Shown piece after piece: positions 6,434 through 20,045 of a stretch of 64,000 bases of DNA. Every line of letters begins with the position of its first letter. Position 1 is the first letter of the stretch. Source of the stretch: Lepisosteus oculatus (taxonomy: Eukaryota > Chordata > Actinopteri > Semionotiformes > Lepisosteidae); the NCBI RefSeq assembly GCF_040954835.1, contig NW_027168309.1, forward strand, positions 248,001 through 312,000. The letters are read 5' to 3'. The notes beneath the pieces are model-generated. The model had not been told where the DNA came from. It was given only the letters and a program-made list of their open reading frames with translations, and did no database searches. A program made the position numbers and the translations under genes.

Positions 6434-7254
6434 GCCGGTGGAGCTGGTGGTTAACTTGTCCCTGTTGACGGCAATTTGACAAGGTATACTTCCTGGCTTT
6501 TCATCATGTGCTGACCGGATTCGAGAGTAGCACACCCTGTTCTTTGTTGATTACTGTACCTCCAGCAGCGCAAATGTCAGTAATCATTGAAATGTACGAC
6601 CTACAATCTCCTCAGCATGCCCGCGTGGACTCCTCAGTGATCATCCTTCTACGTTCTGCTGTAGTTTTCATGCAAGTGAAAACCGTGCTCCAAATAACAG
6701 CGGCACAGTTGTATCCTGCGGTAAGCATTCTTCTAATTCCATCGTTTTGCTCCAGGTAAAAGGTAGCGCATCATAGTGTTGATATTCCAAGGTTTCAGAG
6801 TCCGTATTGGATGGCTTGGATGCAGACATCGCTCAGAGCTCCCAGTATGATTTTCCCGAGTTCAGTTTTGCAGTGTTTTAGTGCTTTACTACTTCCAGTG
6901 GGCCTTTGAATGCTCTGCTAAGTAGAGACGTGACATAATTACTAATGCGACCGAGTGTGCTGGCTGTTCCTGGTTCGTAATGATTAACGCGAGAAATCAA
7001 TATAAACATAACTGCTTCGATTTCGAGGTTCAGTTGAAGCTTTCAAAGAAACTATCAAAGACCTCAGAACAACCGAAGACACATTTGGTCATCTCCGTAT
7101 TGGTGAAGATTAAAGAGTCCCGCAAGTGTCAAGCTTGCACAAACACACACCAGAGAGAAACTCAGGACAGAATTTAAAGAAAGGGAGATGCAGACTATTT
7201 GAAGGCACTTTGTTAACCCAATGGCATGCTTATGAATCGTGCATAGGACACACG

Positions 7255-7326
7255 TAGCAGAGGATGGTTTCGATCCATCGACCTCTGGGTTATGGGCCCA
7301 GCACGCTTCCGCTGCGCCACTCTGCT
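7255..7326 (-). tRNA. Initiator tRNA-Met(CAU), unit 2
   Basis: Intact; same as 3136-3207. The 3' flank carries this unit's T at 7213. Confidence 0.97.
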
Positions 7327-7605
7327 GACGGCCCCTCTGCGTGTGGCGCACAACTGCTCTTTTTATTTCCTACATAAGTGATGAAAGAGTTGAAAGTTTC
7401 AACGACAAACGCAGACGTCACTTTGAGCGCTTGGTGTTGTAGCACAAATCATCACATGCTGCTCTACACTGGATTATAAAAGCCGACACATTTTCCAAAC
7501 ATTTTAATGCTGGAGTCACACTGTAGTATTAATAACAGTGCGATACTCGAGGAGCGTAGTGGGATCGCGGTGGCTCATCAGACCGCCCCGGGACAGGGGG
7601 CCCGC

Positions 7606-7688
7606 GTCAGGATGGCCGAGCGGTCTAAGGCGCTGCGTTCAGGTCGCAGTCTCCCCTGGAGGCGTGGGTTCGAATCCCACTCCTGACA
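7606..7688 (+). tRNA. tRNA-Leu(CAG), unit 2
   Basis: Intact; same as 3487-3569. Confidence 0.97.
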
Positions 7689-8039
7689 AAAAGCTTGCTC
7701 AGTGCCGTCTCCAGTCGGGTGCAAATGGGTGAAGCAGCCTGACGCAGGGAACGTGCGCCGATAGGCGTAGGTGTATCCCCTGCCTCTTCCGATTTAGCTC
7801 GTGCTCCATAGGATGGAAGCGGATGCTCTGGCTTTTTGACTCGAATATAACCTGATCACAACAGAAGGCCGTGCAGCCCAGTGCTGGTTTAAGAATGCCT
7901 CGTGTCTTCAGGCCCCTATTCCTTCAGGTTACCCCTTTGGAATAGTCGTCCGAAAAAGACGGGAAAGGAAAAGCATGTAAGCTCCCACACACTGCGTTAG
8001 CATTAGCGGTTGGAATCTGATGGGAGAAAAGCAACCTGG

Positions 8040-8111
8040 CTCGCCGTCAAGCAATCCATCCCTGGTCTCCCACGTGACAGGCGGGGATACGCACCACTAT
8101 ACTAACGAGGA
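8040..8111 (-). pseudogene. tRNA-Asp(GTC) relic, unit 2
   Basis: Same lesions as 3921-3992. Confidence 0.9.
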
Positions 8112-8522
8112 GCGCTTGCTTGGCGCTTGAAGACACTTCCTCTTGCGGCTACTACTGTTTCCGGTTTCGTCTTTTCTTTTCATTCCTCCCAGAGGAGCGC
8201 ATGAAAACGTTTCCATCTGCGCCATCCTCACCCCTCCAATGCTATGGTCCCTGCTCCTCCTGGTGCACTGCAAACACTCATTCAGCCGGTTCTTTCAGTT
8301 TGAATAATTAGGTCTTCAAAGGCTGGAAGTAGGGCGCAAAAGACATGCCAATGCCAAAAGCGTGGCTGTGTGCTTCCAGCTGTGAAATGTCACTGGTGGA
8401 TGTTGAAGACATTACTTCCAAGGCAGCAGGTCCAAGCGATTTAGCGTTTGTACAAGAAGCAGGAAGAGAGAAACGGCACTCCGCCTTTTTCTGGGCAGGC
8501 CGAAGCGACAGGAGAAGGGCGC

Positions 8523-8604
8523 CGTAGTGGGCAGGATTCGAGCCGACGCGGGGAGACCCCAATGGCTTTCTAGCCCATCGCCTTAACCGCTCGGCCACGA
8601 CTAC
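8523..8604 (-). pseudogene. tRNA-Ser(AGA) relic, unit 3
   Basis: Same as 285-366. Confidence 0.85.
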
Positions 8605-9347
8605 AGGGAGCGCCGCCGCCGCCGGCTTGCGATCATTTAACACGGAGGGCGAGGCGGCGGCGGTAACCTTTTTCAATGTCGCTCTCCGCTTCCCCCCAAA
8701 AAAAAGCCAAATGACATGCTAGCACTCGGACACCCTTCAGAAGACTGAAGGGTGGCTTAAAGCTGGAAGGATTAGGTCTCCCCGTTCCGACGCGACAATC
8801 GAACTTCCTTAGGCAGAGAGAAAGCAACATCGAGGAGCGTCAACAAGACTTTAGAAGCTGCGCCACACGCCACTTTCAGTCGCAGTCACAGCAGTTTTAA
8901 AGGCAGGAATCGCCTTTGCGAACGCCATGAGAAACAGAACGCAAGCTCAGGTCCTGCGGTTTAACAAACAGCCACGGCTTTCATGCGACTGGACATTTCT
9001 TTTCTGGAGCGAATTCACTTTCAACTTCAAGAAATTCACACAACTTGCGAAATACGAAATACAAATCTGGCTCATCGCTGCACAAGAAATACCGCCGGCT
9101 GGCAAGAAAATGACAACGGTGTTTTTCCTTAACGAAAAACTTCCCATGGAGAAAAACAACGGCTGTGCGTCTCTGTCGGCTTGATTCAGTTTAATGCAAG
9201 TATTCATTCTCCTCCTGGAAAATACAGCTTGCGAAAGATGAAATACAATTCTTGGCTTTTCTGGGTGAGTGCAGAAGAAATCCTGCCGGCTGGCAGAAGA
9301 ATTCCAGCCTTTTTTACTCTTTAACCAGAAACTTGCGAATGATACAA

Positions 9348-9414
9348 AGCAAGCGGGGTGCGTTTCTGTGCAGCTGTTAACTGAACAGCTGCTGCTTCAA
9401 GCCCACCCAGGGCT
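9348..9414 (+). pseudogene. tRNA-Asn(GTT) relic, unit 3
   Basis: Same as 1110-1176. Confidence 0.75.
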
Positions 9415-10479
9415 CATTCCGATTTCAACATCATGCCCCCTGAAGGTAGACTGGATTTCTTTGCGAAGCATTCACCTTTTGGACGTTTCAGGAAAGGTGC
9501 GTGTCGATGCCAGACTTGAAAAGCTTTCCATACAAAGAAACAACATAGTGCTTTTGATTGATGGGAAACGGCAAGAGCGGTTTGAGCAGCTCCGGCCTCT
9601 CAACCGCTTTACAATGTGATCGGCACCTCGGTAGCCAGTTTAGAAGGCTGAAAAGGATGCTGGAAGCACAGCGACGTTCTAAAACCAGCGCTTGAAAAGC
9701 ATCTGCATACATAAAATGTCCATTTCCCCAAAGCTGAATCTGCATCTTCAGAAGATTGTCAGCTATACGTTTTCGTTCTTTGTTTCCTTTTTTTACGACA
9801 AGCTTTCGAGAAATGAACTGTCTATTGTGATGAAGGCTGCATTAGAAATTGTGCATCTAGCTTAGTTCAATGAAATCGGGAGGTGCACCTGTCTCAAGCG
9901 GATGGCTCTTTGCAGGCACACTACGGAAACCTGCGGGCGCAAGTTGGGAGAAGTGACTCTTGCAGAGTGTTGAGCTTCGAGAAGAGGGCTCCGCTCAGGA
10001 AGATATTTCCACATGTTGAAGAGTCGCTTTTCGCCCTTTCTTTCCCACATTTTTCCAGTGCGGTTATTGATCGCGTTCAAAATGTTTTCCCAACGTACGT
10101 GTTACCTGCAAAATCACAGTGAAACTGTTATGCCCAAAAGATTCCTAATAGTTATTGTATTAGAATAGCTCTCCAATTTCTTAGCCTTCGTACACGCAAT
10201 GTTTAAGGAAACGCTAGAGTAAATGAAACTGTAAATAGACAGGAGCTCTTCTTAGTTTTCATACAAGTTATGATGGCTGCAGCTCCTATCTGCGTCCCGG
10301 TGACCGGAGCCAAGGGATTATCTGCGGAACCCTTGATTTATCTCTCGGGCAAGGAGCTAGATACGCCCTTTTCATCTCGGTTTGATCACACCTGTGCATT
10401 AAAACGCAGTGCTCGGTACCATCGAGGTGTAAGAGGTTCAAGGATGAGCGGGAAACTTTGTTAATAAGGAGACGGGCAC

Positions 10480-10552
10480 CGCCCAACGTGGGGCTCGAAC
10501 CCACGACCCTGAGATTAAGAGTCTCATGCTCTACCGACTGAGCTAGCCGGGC
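10480..10552 (-). tRNA. tRNA-Lys(CUU), unit 3
   Basis: Intact; same as 2242-2314. Confidence 0.97.
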
Positions 10553-11373
10553 GCCGGTGGAGCTGGTGGTTAACTTGTCCCTGTTGACGGCAATTTGACA
10601 AGGTATACTTCCTGGCTTTTCATCATGTGCTGACCGGATTCGAGAGTAGCACACCCTGTTCTTTGTTGATTACTGTACCTCCAGCAGCGCAAATGTCAGT
10701 AATCATTGAAATGTACGACCTACAATCTCCTCAGCATGCCCGCGTGGACTCCTCAGTGATCATCCTTCTACGTTCTGCTGTAGTTTTCATGCAAGTGAAA
10801 ACCGTGCTCCAAATAACAGCGGCACAGTTGTATCCTGCGGTAAGCATTCTTCTAATTCCATCGTTTTGCTCCAGGTAAAAGGTAGCGCATCATAGTGTTG
10901 ATATTCCAAGGTTTCAGAGTCCGTATTGGATGGCTTGGATGCAGACATCGCTCAGAGCTCCCAGTATGATTTTCCCGAGTTCAGTTTTGCAGTGTTTTAG
11001 TGCTTTACTACTTCCAGTGGGCCTTTGAATGCTCTGCTAAGTAGAGACGTGACATAATTACTAATGCGACCGAGTGTGCTGGCTGTTCCTGGTTCGTAAT
11101 GATTAACGCGAGAAATCAATATAAACATAACTGCTTCGATTTCGAGGTTCAGTTGAAGCTTTCAAAGAAACTATCAAAGACCTCAGAACAACCGAAGACA
11201 CATTTGGTCATCTCCGTATTGGTGAAGATTAAAGAGTCCCGCAAGTGTCAAGCTTGCACAAACACACACGAGAGAGAAACTCAGGACAGAATTTAAAGAA
11301 AGGGAGATGCAGACTATTTGAAGGCACTTTGCTAACCCAATGGCATGCTTATGAATCGTGCATAGGACACACG

Positions 11374-11445
11374 TAGCAGAGGATGGTTTCGATCCATCGA
11401 CCTCTGGGTTATGGGCCCAGCACGCTTCCGCTGCGCCACTCTGCT
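11374..11445 (-). tRNA. Initiator tRNA-Met(CAU), unit 3
   Basis: Intact; same as 3136-3207. Confidence 0.97.
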
Positions 11446-11724
11446 GACGGCCCCTCTGCGTGTGGCGCACAACTGCTCTTTTTATTTCCTACATAAGTGA
11501 TGAAAGAGTTGAAAGTTTCAACGACAAACGCAGACGTCACTTTGAGCGCTTGGTGTTGTAGCACAAATCATCACATGCTGCTCTACACTGGATTATAAAA
11601 GCCGACACATTTTCCAAACATTTTAATGCTGGAGTCACACTGTAGTATTAATAACAGTGCGATACTCGAGGAGCGTAGTGGGATCGCGGTGGCTCATCAG
11701 ACCGCCCCGGGACAGGGGGCCCGC

Positions 11725-11807
11725 GTCAGGATGGCCGAGCGGTCTAAGGCGCTGCGTTCAGGTCGCAGTCTCCCCTGGAGGCGTGGGTTCGAATCCCACT
11801 CCTGACA
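11725..11807 (+). tRNA. tRNA-Leu(CAG), unit 3
   Basis: Intact; same as 3487-3569. Confidence 0.97.
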
Positions 11808-12158
11808 AAAAGCTTGCTCAGTGCCGTCTCCAGTCGGGTGCAAATGGGTGAAGCAGCCTGACGCAGGGAACGTGCGCCGATAGGCGTAGGTGTATCCCCT
11901 GCCTCTTCCGATTTAGCTCGTGCTCCATAGGATGGAAGCGGATGCTCTGGCTTTTTGACTCGAATATAACCTGATCACAACAGAAGGCCGTGCAGCCCAG
12001 TGCTGGTTTAAGAATGCCTCGTGTCTTCAGGCCCCTATTCCTTCAGGTTACCCCTTTGGAATAGTCGTCCGAAAAAGACGGGAAAGGAAAAGCATGTAAG
12101 CTCCCACACACTGCGTTAGCATTAGCGGTTGGAATCTGATGGGAGAAAAGCAACCTGG

Positions 12159-12230
12159 CTCGCCGTCAAGCAATCCATCCCTGGTCTCCCACGTGACAGG
12201 CGGGGATACGCACCACTATACTAACGAGGA
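12159..12230 (-). pseudogene. tRNA-Asp(GTC) relic, unit 3
   Basis: Same as 3921-3992. Confidence 0.9.
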
Positions 12231-12641
12231 GCGCTTGCTTGGCGCTTGAAGACACTTCCTCTTGCGGCTACTACTGTTTCCGGTTTCGTCTTTTCTTTTC
12301 ATTCCTCCCAGAGGAGCGCATGAAAACGTTTCCATCTGCGCCATCCTCACCCCTCCAATGCTATGGTCCCTGCTCCTCCTGGTGCACTGCAAACACTCAT
12401 TCAGCCGGTTCTTTCAGTTTGAATAATTAGGTCTTCAAAGGCTGGAAGTAGGGCGCAAAAGACATGCCAATGCCAAAAGCGTGGCTGTGTGCTTCCAGCT
12501 GTGAAATGTCACTGGTGGATGTTGAAGACATTACTTCCAAGGCAGCAGGTCCAAGCGATTTAGCGTTTGTACAAGAAGCAGGAAGAGAGAAACGGCACTC
12601 CGCCTTTTTCTGGGCAGGCCGAAGCGACAGGAGAAGGGCGC

Positions 12642-12723
12642 CGTAGTGGGCAGGATTCGAGCCGACGCGGGGAGACCCCAATGGCTTTCTAGCCCATCGC
12701 CTTAACCGCTCGGCCACGACTAC
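12642..12723 (-). pseudogene. tRNA-Ser(AGA) relic, unit 4
   Basis: Same as 285-366. Confidence 0.85.
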
Positions 12724-13466
12724 AGGGAGCGCCGCCGCCGCCGGCTTGCGATCATTTAACACGGAGGGCGAGGCGGCGGCGGTAACCTTTTTCAATGTCG
12801 CTCTCCGCTTCCCCCCAAAAAAAAGCCAAATGACATGCTAGCACTCGGACACCCTTCAGAAGACTGAAGGGTGGCTTAAAGCTGGAAGGATTAGGTCTCC
12901 CCGTTCCGACGCGACAATCGAACTTCCTTAGGCAGAGAGAAAGCAACATCGAGGAGCGTCAACAAGACTTTAGAAGCTGCGCCACACGCCACTTTCAGTC
13001 GCAGTCACAGCAGTTTTAAAGGCAGGAATCGCCTTTGCGAACGCCATGAGAAACAGAACGCAAGCTCAGGTCCTGCGGTTTAACAAACAGCCACGGCTTT
13101 CATGCGACTGGACATTTCTTTTCTGGAGCGAATTCACTTTCAACTTCAAGAAATTCACACAACTTGCGAAATACGAAATACAAATCTGGCTCATCGCTGC
13201 ACAAGAAATACCGCCGGCTGGCAAGAAAATGACAACGGTGTTTTTCCTTAACGAAAAACTTCCCATGGAGAAAAACAACGGCTGTGCGTCTCTGTCGGCT
13301 TGATTCAGTTTAATGCAAGTATTCATTCTCCTCCTGGAAAATACAGCTTGCGAAAGATGAAATACAATTCTTGGCTTTTCTGGGTGAGTGCAGAAGAAAT
13401 CCTGCCGGCTGGCAGAAGAATTCCAGCCTTTTTTACTCTTTAACCAGAAACTTGCGAATGATACAA

Positions 13467-13533
13467 AGCAAGCGGGGTGCGTTTCTGTGCAGCTGTTAAC
13501 TGAACAGCTGCTGCTTCAAGCCCACCCAGGGCT
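13467..13533 (+). pseudogene. tRNA-Asn(GTT) relic, unit 4
   Basis: Same as 1110-1176. Confidence 0.75.
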
Positions 13534-14598
13534 CATTCCGATTTCAACATCATGCCCCCTGAAGGTAGACTGGATTTCTTTGCGAAGCATTCACCTTTTG
13601 GACGTTTCAGGAAAGGTGCGTGTCGATGCCAGACTTGAAAAGCTTTCCATACAAAGAAACAACATAGTGCTTTTGATTGATGGGAAACGGCAAGAGCGGT
13701 TTGAGCAGCTCCGGCCTCTCAACCGCTTTACAATGTGATCGGCACCTCGGTAGCCAGTTTAGAAGGCTGAAAAGGATGCTGGAAGCACAGCGACGTTCTA
13801 AAACCAGCGCTTGAAAAGCATCTGCATACATAAAATGTCCATTTCCCCAAAGCTGAATCTGCATCTTCAGAAGATTGTCAGCTATACGTTTTCGTTCTTT
13901 GTTTCCTTTTTTTACGACAAGCTTTCGAGAAATGAACTGTCTATTGTGATGAAGGCTGCATTAGAAATTGTGCATCTAGCTTAGTTCAATGAAATCGGGA
14001 GGTGCACCTGTCTCAAGCGGATGGCTCTTTGCAGGCACACTACGGAAACCTGCGGGCGCAAGTTGGGAGAAGTGACTCTTGCAGAGTGTTGAGCTTCGAG
14101 AAGAGGGCTCCGCTCAGGAAGATATTTCCACATGTTGAAGAGTCGCTTTTCGCCCTTTCTTTCCCACATTTTTCCAGTGCGGTTATTGATCGCGTTCAAA
14201 ATGTTTTCCCAACGTACGTGTTACCTGCAAAATCACAGTGAAACTGTTATGCCCAAAAGATTCCTAATAGTTATTGTATTAGAATAGCTCTCCAATTTCT
14301 TAGCCTTCGTACACGCAATGTTTAAGGAAACGCTAGAGTAAATGAAACTGTAAATAGACAGGAGCTCTTCTTAGTTTTCATACAAGTTATGATGGCTGCA
14401 GCTCCTATCTGCGTCCCGGTGACCGGAGCCAAGGGATTATCTGCGGAACCCTTGATTTATCTCTCGGGCAAGGAGCTAGATACGCCCTTTTCATCTCGGT
14501 TTGATCACACCTGTGCATTAAAACGCAGTGCTCGGTACCATCGAGGTGTAAGAGGTTCAAGGATGAGCGGGAAACTTTGTTAATAAGGAGACGGGCAC

Positions 14599-14671
14599 CG
14601 CCCAACGTGGGGCTCGAACCCACGACCCTGAGATTAAGAGTCTCATGCTCTACCGACTGAGCTAGCCGGGC
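14599..14671 (-). tRNA. tRNA-Lys(CUU), unit 4
   Basis: Intact; same as 2242-2314. Confidence 0.97.
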
Positions 14672-15492
14672 GCCGGTGGAGCTGGTGGTTAACTTGTCCC
14701 TGTTGACGGCAATTTGACAAGGTATACTTCCTGGCTTTTCATCATGTGCTGACCGGATTCGAGAGTAGCACACCCTGTTCTTTGTTGATTACTGTACCTC
14801 CAGCAGCGCAAATGTCAGTAATCATTGAAATGTACGACCTACAATCTCCTCAGCATGCCCGCGTGGACTCCTCAGTGATCATCCTTCTACGTTCTGCTGT
14901 AGTTTTCATGCAAGTGAAAACCGTGCTCCAAATAACAGCGGCACAGTTGTATCCTGCGGTAAGCATTCTTCTAATTCCATCGTTTTGCTCCAGGTAAAAG
15001 GTAGCGCATCATAGTGTTGATATTCCAAGGTTTCAGAGTCCGTATTGGATGGCTTGGATGCAGACATCGCTCAGAGCTCCCAGTATGATTTTCCCGAGTT
15101 CAGTTTTGCAGTGTTTTAGTGCTTTACTACTTCCAGTGGGCCTTTGAATGCTCTGCTAAGTAGAGACGTGACATAATTACTAATGCGACCGAGTGTGCTG
15201 GCTGTTCCTGGTTCGTAATGATTAACGCGAGAAATCAATATAAACATAACTGCTTCGATTTCGAGGTTCAGTTGAAGCTTTCAAAGAAACTATCAAAGAC
15301 CTCAGAACAACCGAAGACACATTTGGTCATCTCCGTATTGGTGAAGATTAAAGAGTCCCGCAAGTGTCAAGCTTGCACAAACACACACGAGAGAGAAACT
15401 CAGGACAGAATTTAAAGAAAGGGAGATGCAGACTATTTGAAGGCACTTTGCTAACCCAATGGCATGCTTATGAATCGTGCATAGGACACACG

Positions 15493-15564
15493 TAGCAGAG
15501 GATGGTTTCGATCCATCGACCTCTGGGTTATGGGCCCAGCACGCTTCCGCTGCGCCACTCTGCT
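15493..15564 (-). tRNA. Initiator tRNA-Met(CAU), unit 4
   Basis: Intact; same as 3136-3207. Confidence 0.97.
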
Positions 15565-15843
15565 GACGGCCCCTCTGCGTGTGGCGCACAACTGCTCTTT
15601 TTATTTCCTACATAAGTGATGAAAGAGTTGAAAGTTTCAACGACAAACGCAGACGTCACTTTGAGCGCTTGGTGTTGTAGCACAAATCATCACATGCTGC
15701 TCTACACTGGATTATAAAAGCCGACACATTTTCCAAACATTTTAATGCTGGAGTCACACTGTAGTATTAATAACAGTGCGATACTCGAGGAGCGTAGTGG
15801 GATCGCGGTGGCTCATCAGACCGCCCCGGGACAGGGGGCCCGC

Positions 15844-15926
15844 GTCAGGATGGCCGAGCGGTCTAAGGCGCTGCGTTCAGGTCGCAGTCTCCCCTGGAGG
15901 CGTGGGTTCGAATCCCACTCCTGACA
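15844..15926 (+). tRNA. tRNA-Leu(CAG), unit 4
   Basis: Intact; same as 3487-3569. Confidence 0.97.
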
Positions 15927-16277
15927 AAAAGCTTGCTCAGTGCCGTCTCCAGTCGGGTGCAAATGGGTGAAGCAGCCTGACGCAGGGAACGTGCGCCGAT
16001 AGGCGTAGGTGTATCCCCTGCCTCTTCCGATTTAGCTCGTGCTCCATAGGATGGAAGCGGATGCTCTGGCTTTTTGACTCGAATATAACCTGATCACAAC
16101 AGAAGGCCGTGCAGCCCAGTGCTGGTTTAAGAATGCCTCGTGTCTTCAGGCCCCTATTCCTTCAGGTTACCCCTTTGGAATAGTCGTCCGAAAAAGACGG
16201 GAAAGGAAAAGCATGTAAGCTCCCACACACTGCGTTAGCATTAGCGGTTGGAATCTGATGGGAGAAAAGCAACCTGG

Positions 16278-16349
16278 CTCGCCGTCAAGCAATCCATCCC
16301 TGGTCTCCCACGTGACAGGCGGGGATACGCACCACTATACTAACGAGGA
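16278..16349 (-). pseudogene. tRNA-Asp(GTC) relic, unit 4
   Basis: Same as 3921-3992. Confidence 0.9.
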
Positions 16350-16760
16350 GCGCTTGCTTGGCGCTTGAAGACACTTCCTCTTGCGGCTACTACTGTTTCC
16401 GGTTTCGTCTTTTCTTTTCATTCCTCCCAGAGGAGCGCATGAAAACGTTTCCATCTGCGCCATCCTCACCCCTCCAATGCTATGGTCCCTGCTCCTCCTG
16501 GTGCACTGCAAACACTCATTCAGCCGGTTCTTTCAGTTTGAATAATTAGGTCTTCAAAGGCTGGAAGTAGGGCGCAAAAGACATGCCAATGCCAAAAGCG
16601 TGGCTGTGTGCTTCCAGCTGTGAAATGTCACTGGTGGATGTTGAAGACATTACTTCCAAGGCAGCAGGTCCAAGCGATTTAGCGTTTGTACAAGAAGCAG
16701 GAAGAGAGAAACGGCACTCCGCCTTTTTCTGGGCAGGCCGAAGCGACAGGAGAAGGGCGC

Positions 16761-16842
16761 CGTAGTGGGCAGGATTCGAGCCGACGCGGGGAGACCCCAA
16801 TGGCTTTCTAGCCCATCGTCTTAACCGCTCGGCCACGACTAC
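16761..16842 (-). pseudogene. tRNA-Ser(AGA) relic, unit 5, extra D-arm change
   Basis: As 285-366 plus a private change at 16819 that turns GGTTAAGGCG into GGTTAAGACG at the D arm. It is the only further change I noticed in this relic among 16 units. Confidence 0.85.
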
Positions 16843-17585
16843 AGGGAGCGCCGCCGCCGCCGGCTTGCGATCATTTAACACGGAGGGCGAGGCGGCGGCG
16901 GTAACCTTTTTCAATGTCGCTCTCCGCTTCCCCCCAAAAAAAAGCCAAATGACATGCTAGCACTCGGACACCCTTCAGAAGACTGAAGGGTGGCTTAAAG
17001 CTGGAAGGATTAGGTCTCCCCGTTCCGACGCGACAATCGAACTTCCTTAGGCAGAGAGAAAGCAACATCGAGGAGCGTCAACAAGACTTTAGAAGCTGCG
17101 CCACACGCCACTTTCAGTCGCAGTCACAGCAGTTTTAAAGGCAGGAATCGCCTTTGCGAACGCCATGAGAAACAGAACGCAAGCTCAGGTCCTGCGGTTT
17201 AACAAACAGCCACGGCTTTCATGCGACTGGACATTTCTTTTCTGGAGCGAATTCACTTTCAACTTCAAGAAATTCACACAACTTGCGAAATACGAAATAC
17301 AAATCTGGCTCATCGCTGCACAAGAAATACCGCCGGCTGGCAAGAAAATGACAACGGTGTTTTTCCTTAACGAAAAACTTCCCATGGAGAAAAACAACGG
17401 CTGTGCGTCTCTGTCGGCTTGATTCAGTTTAATGCAAGTATTCATTCTCCTCCTGGAAAATACAGCTTGCGAAAGATGAAATACAATTCTTGGCTTTTCT
17501 GGGTGAGTGCAGAAGAAATCCTGCCGGCTGGCAGAAGAATTCCAGCCTTTTTTACTCTTTAACCAGAAACTTGCGAATGATACAA

Positions 17586-17652
17586 AGCAAGCGGGGTGCG
17601 TTTCTGTGCAGCTGTTAACTGAACAGCTGCTGCTTCAAGCCCACCCAGGGCT
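17586..17652 (+). pseudogene. tRNA-Asn(GTT) relic, unit 5
   Basis: Same as 1110-1176. Confidence 0.75.
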
Positions 17653-18717
17653 CATTCCGATTTCAACATCATGCCCCCTGAAGGTAGACTGGATTTCTTT
17701 GCGAAGCATTCACCTTTTGGACGTTTCAGGAAAGGTGCGTGTCGATGCCAGACTTGAAAAGCTTTCCATACAAAGAAACAACATAGTGCTTTTGATTGAT
17801 GGGAAACGGCAAGAGCGGTTTGAGCAGCTCCGGCCTCTCAACCGCTTTACAATGTGATCGGCACCTCGGTAGCCAGTTTAGAAGGCTGAAAAGGATGCTG
17901 GAAGCACAGCGACGTTCTAAAACCAGCGCTTGAAAAGCATCTGCATACATAAAATGTCCATTTCCCCAAAGCTGAATCTGCATCTTCAGAAGATTGTCAG
18001 CTATACGTTTTCGTTCTTTGTTTCCTTTTTTTACGACAAGCTTTCGAGAAATGAACTGTCTATTGTGATGAAGGCTGCATTAGAAATTGTGCATCTAGCT
18101 TAGTTCAATGAAATCGGGAGGTGCACCTGTCTCAAGCGGATGGCTCTTTGCAGGCACACTACGGAAACCTGCGGGCGCAAGTTGGGAGAAGTGACTCTTG
18201 CAGAGTGTTGAGCTTCGAGAAGAGGGCTCCGCTCAGGAAGATATTTCCACATGTTGAAGAGTCGCTTTTCGCCCTTTCTTTCCCACATTTTTCCAGTGCG
18301 GTTATTGATCGCGTTCAAAATGTTTTCCCAACGTACGTGTTACCTGCAAAATCACAGTGAAACTGTTATGCCCAAAAGATTCCTAATAGTTATTGTATTA
18401 GAATAGCTCTCCAATTTCTTAGCCTTCGTACACGCAATGTTTAAGGAAACGCTAGAGTAAATGAAACTGTAAATAGACAGGAGCTCTTCTTAGTTTTCAT
18501 ACAAGTTATGATGGCTGCAGCTCCTATCTGCGTCCCGGTGACCGGAGCCAAGGGATTATCTGCGGAACCCTTGATTTATCTCTCGGGCAAGGAGCTAGAT
18601 ACGCCCTTTTCATCTCGGTTTGATCACACCTGTGCATTAAAACGCAGTGCTCGGTACCATCGAGGTGTAAGAGGTTCAAGGATGAGCGGGAAACTTTGTT
18701 AATAAGGAGACGGGCAC

Positions 18718-18790
18718 CGCCCAACGTGGGGCTCGAACCCACAACCCTGAGATTAAGAGTCTCATGCTCTACCGACTGAGCTAGCCGGGC
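18718..18790 (-). tRNA. tRNA-Lys(CUU), unit 5, variant
   Basis: One change at 18743: C48 becomes U in the tRNA (GGTCGTGGG to GGTTGTGGG), so the G15:C48 Levitt pair becomes G:U. The promoter boxes are intact, so transcription should be unaffected; tertiary stability may be lower. The change is a CpG transition. The 5' flank carries A at 18797, shared with unit 6. Confidence 0.93.
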
Positions 18791-19611
18791 GCCGGTAGAG
18801 CTGGTGGTTAACTTGTCCCTGTTGACGGCAATTTGACAAGGTATACTTCCTGGCTTTTCATCATGTGCTGACCGGATTCGAGAGTAGCACACCCTGTTCT
18901 TTGTTGATTACTGTACCTCCAGCAGCGCAAATGTCAGTAATCATTGAAATGTACGACCTACAATCTCCTCAGCATGCCCGCGTGGACTCCTCAGTGATCA
19001 TCCTTCTACGTTCTGCTGTAGTTTTCATGCAAGTGAAAACCGTGCTCCAAATAACAGCGGCACAGTTGTATCCTGCGGTAAGCATTCTTCTAATTCCATC
19101 GTTTTGCTCCAGGTAAAAGGTAGCGCATCATAGTGTTGATATTCCAAGGTTTCAGAGTCCGTATTGGATGGCTTGGATGCAGACATCGCTCAGAGCTCCC
19201 AGTATGATTTTCCCGAGTTCAGTTTTGCAGTGTTTTAGTGCTTTACTACTTCCAGTGGGCCTTTGAATGCTCTGCTAAGTAGAGACGTGACATAATTACT
19301 AATGCGACCGAGTGTGCTGGCTGTTCCTGGTTCGTAATGATTAACGCGAGAAATCAATATAAACATAACTGCTTCGATTTCGAGGTTCAGTTGAAGCTTT
19401 CAAAGAAACTATCAAAGACCTCAGAACAACCGAAGACACATTTGGTCATCTCCGTATTGGTGAAGATTAAAGAGTCCCGCAAGTGTCAAGCTTGCACAAA
19501 CACACACCAGAGAGAAACTCAGGACAGAATTTAAAGAAAGGGAGATGCAGACTATTTGAAGGCACTTTGTTAACCCAATGGCATGCTTATGAATCGTGCA
19601 TAGGACACACG

Positions 19612-19683
19612 TAGCAGAGGATGGTTTCGATCCATCGACCTCTGGGTTATGGGCCCAGCACGCTTCCGCTGCGCCACTCTGCT
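19612..19683 (-). tRNA. Initiator tRNA-Met(CAU), unit 5
   Basis: Intact; same as 3136-3207. Confidence 0.97.
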
Positions 19684-19962
19684 GACGGCCCCTCTGCGTG
19701 TGGCGCACAACTGCTCTTTTTATTTCCTACATAAGTGATGAAAGAGTTGAAAGTTTCAACGACAAACGCAGACGTCACTTTGAGCGCTTGGTGTTGTAGC
19801 ACAAATCATCACATGCTGCTCTACACTGGATTATAAAAGCCGACACATTTTCCAAACATTTTAATGCTGGAGTCACACTGTAGTATTAATAACAGTGCGA
19901 TACTCGAGGAGCGTAGTGGGATCGCGGTGGCTCATCAGACCGCCCCGGGACAGGGGGCCCGC

Positions 19963-20045
19963 GTCAGGATGGCCGAGCGGTCTAAGGCGCTGCGTTCAGG
20001 TCGCAGTCTCCCCTGGAGGCGTGGGTTCGAATCCCACTCCTGACA
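19963..20045 (+). tRNA. tRNA-Leu(CAG), unit 5
   Basis: Intact; same as 3487-3569. Confidence 0.97.

Larger units (their letters stand above)
4120..8238. repeat. Array unit 2
   Basis: Differs from unit 1 at 7151 (unit 3032, G to C) and 7213 (unit 3094, C to T). The same pair occurs together in units 5 and 6. Confidence 0.97.
8239..12357. repeat. Array unit 3
   Basis: No difference from unit 1 noticed by eye. Confidence 0.97.
12358..16476. repeat. Array unit 4
   Basis: No difference from unit 1 noticed by eye. Confidence 0.97.
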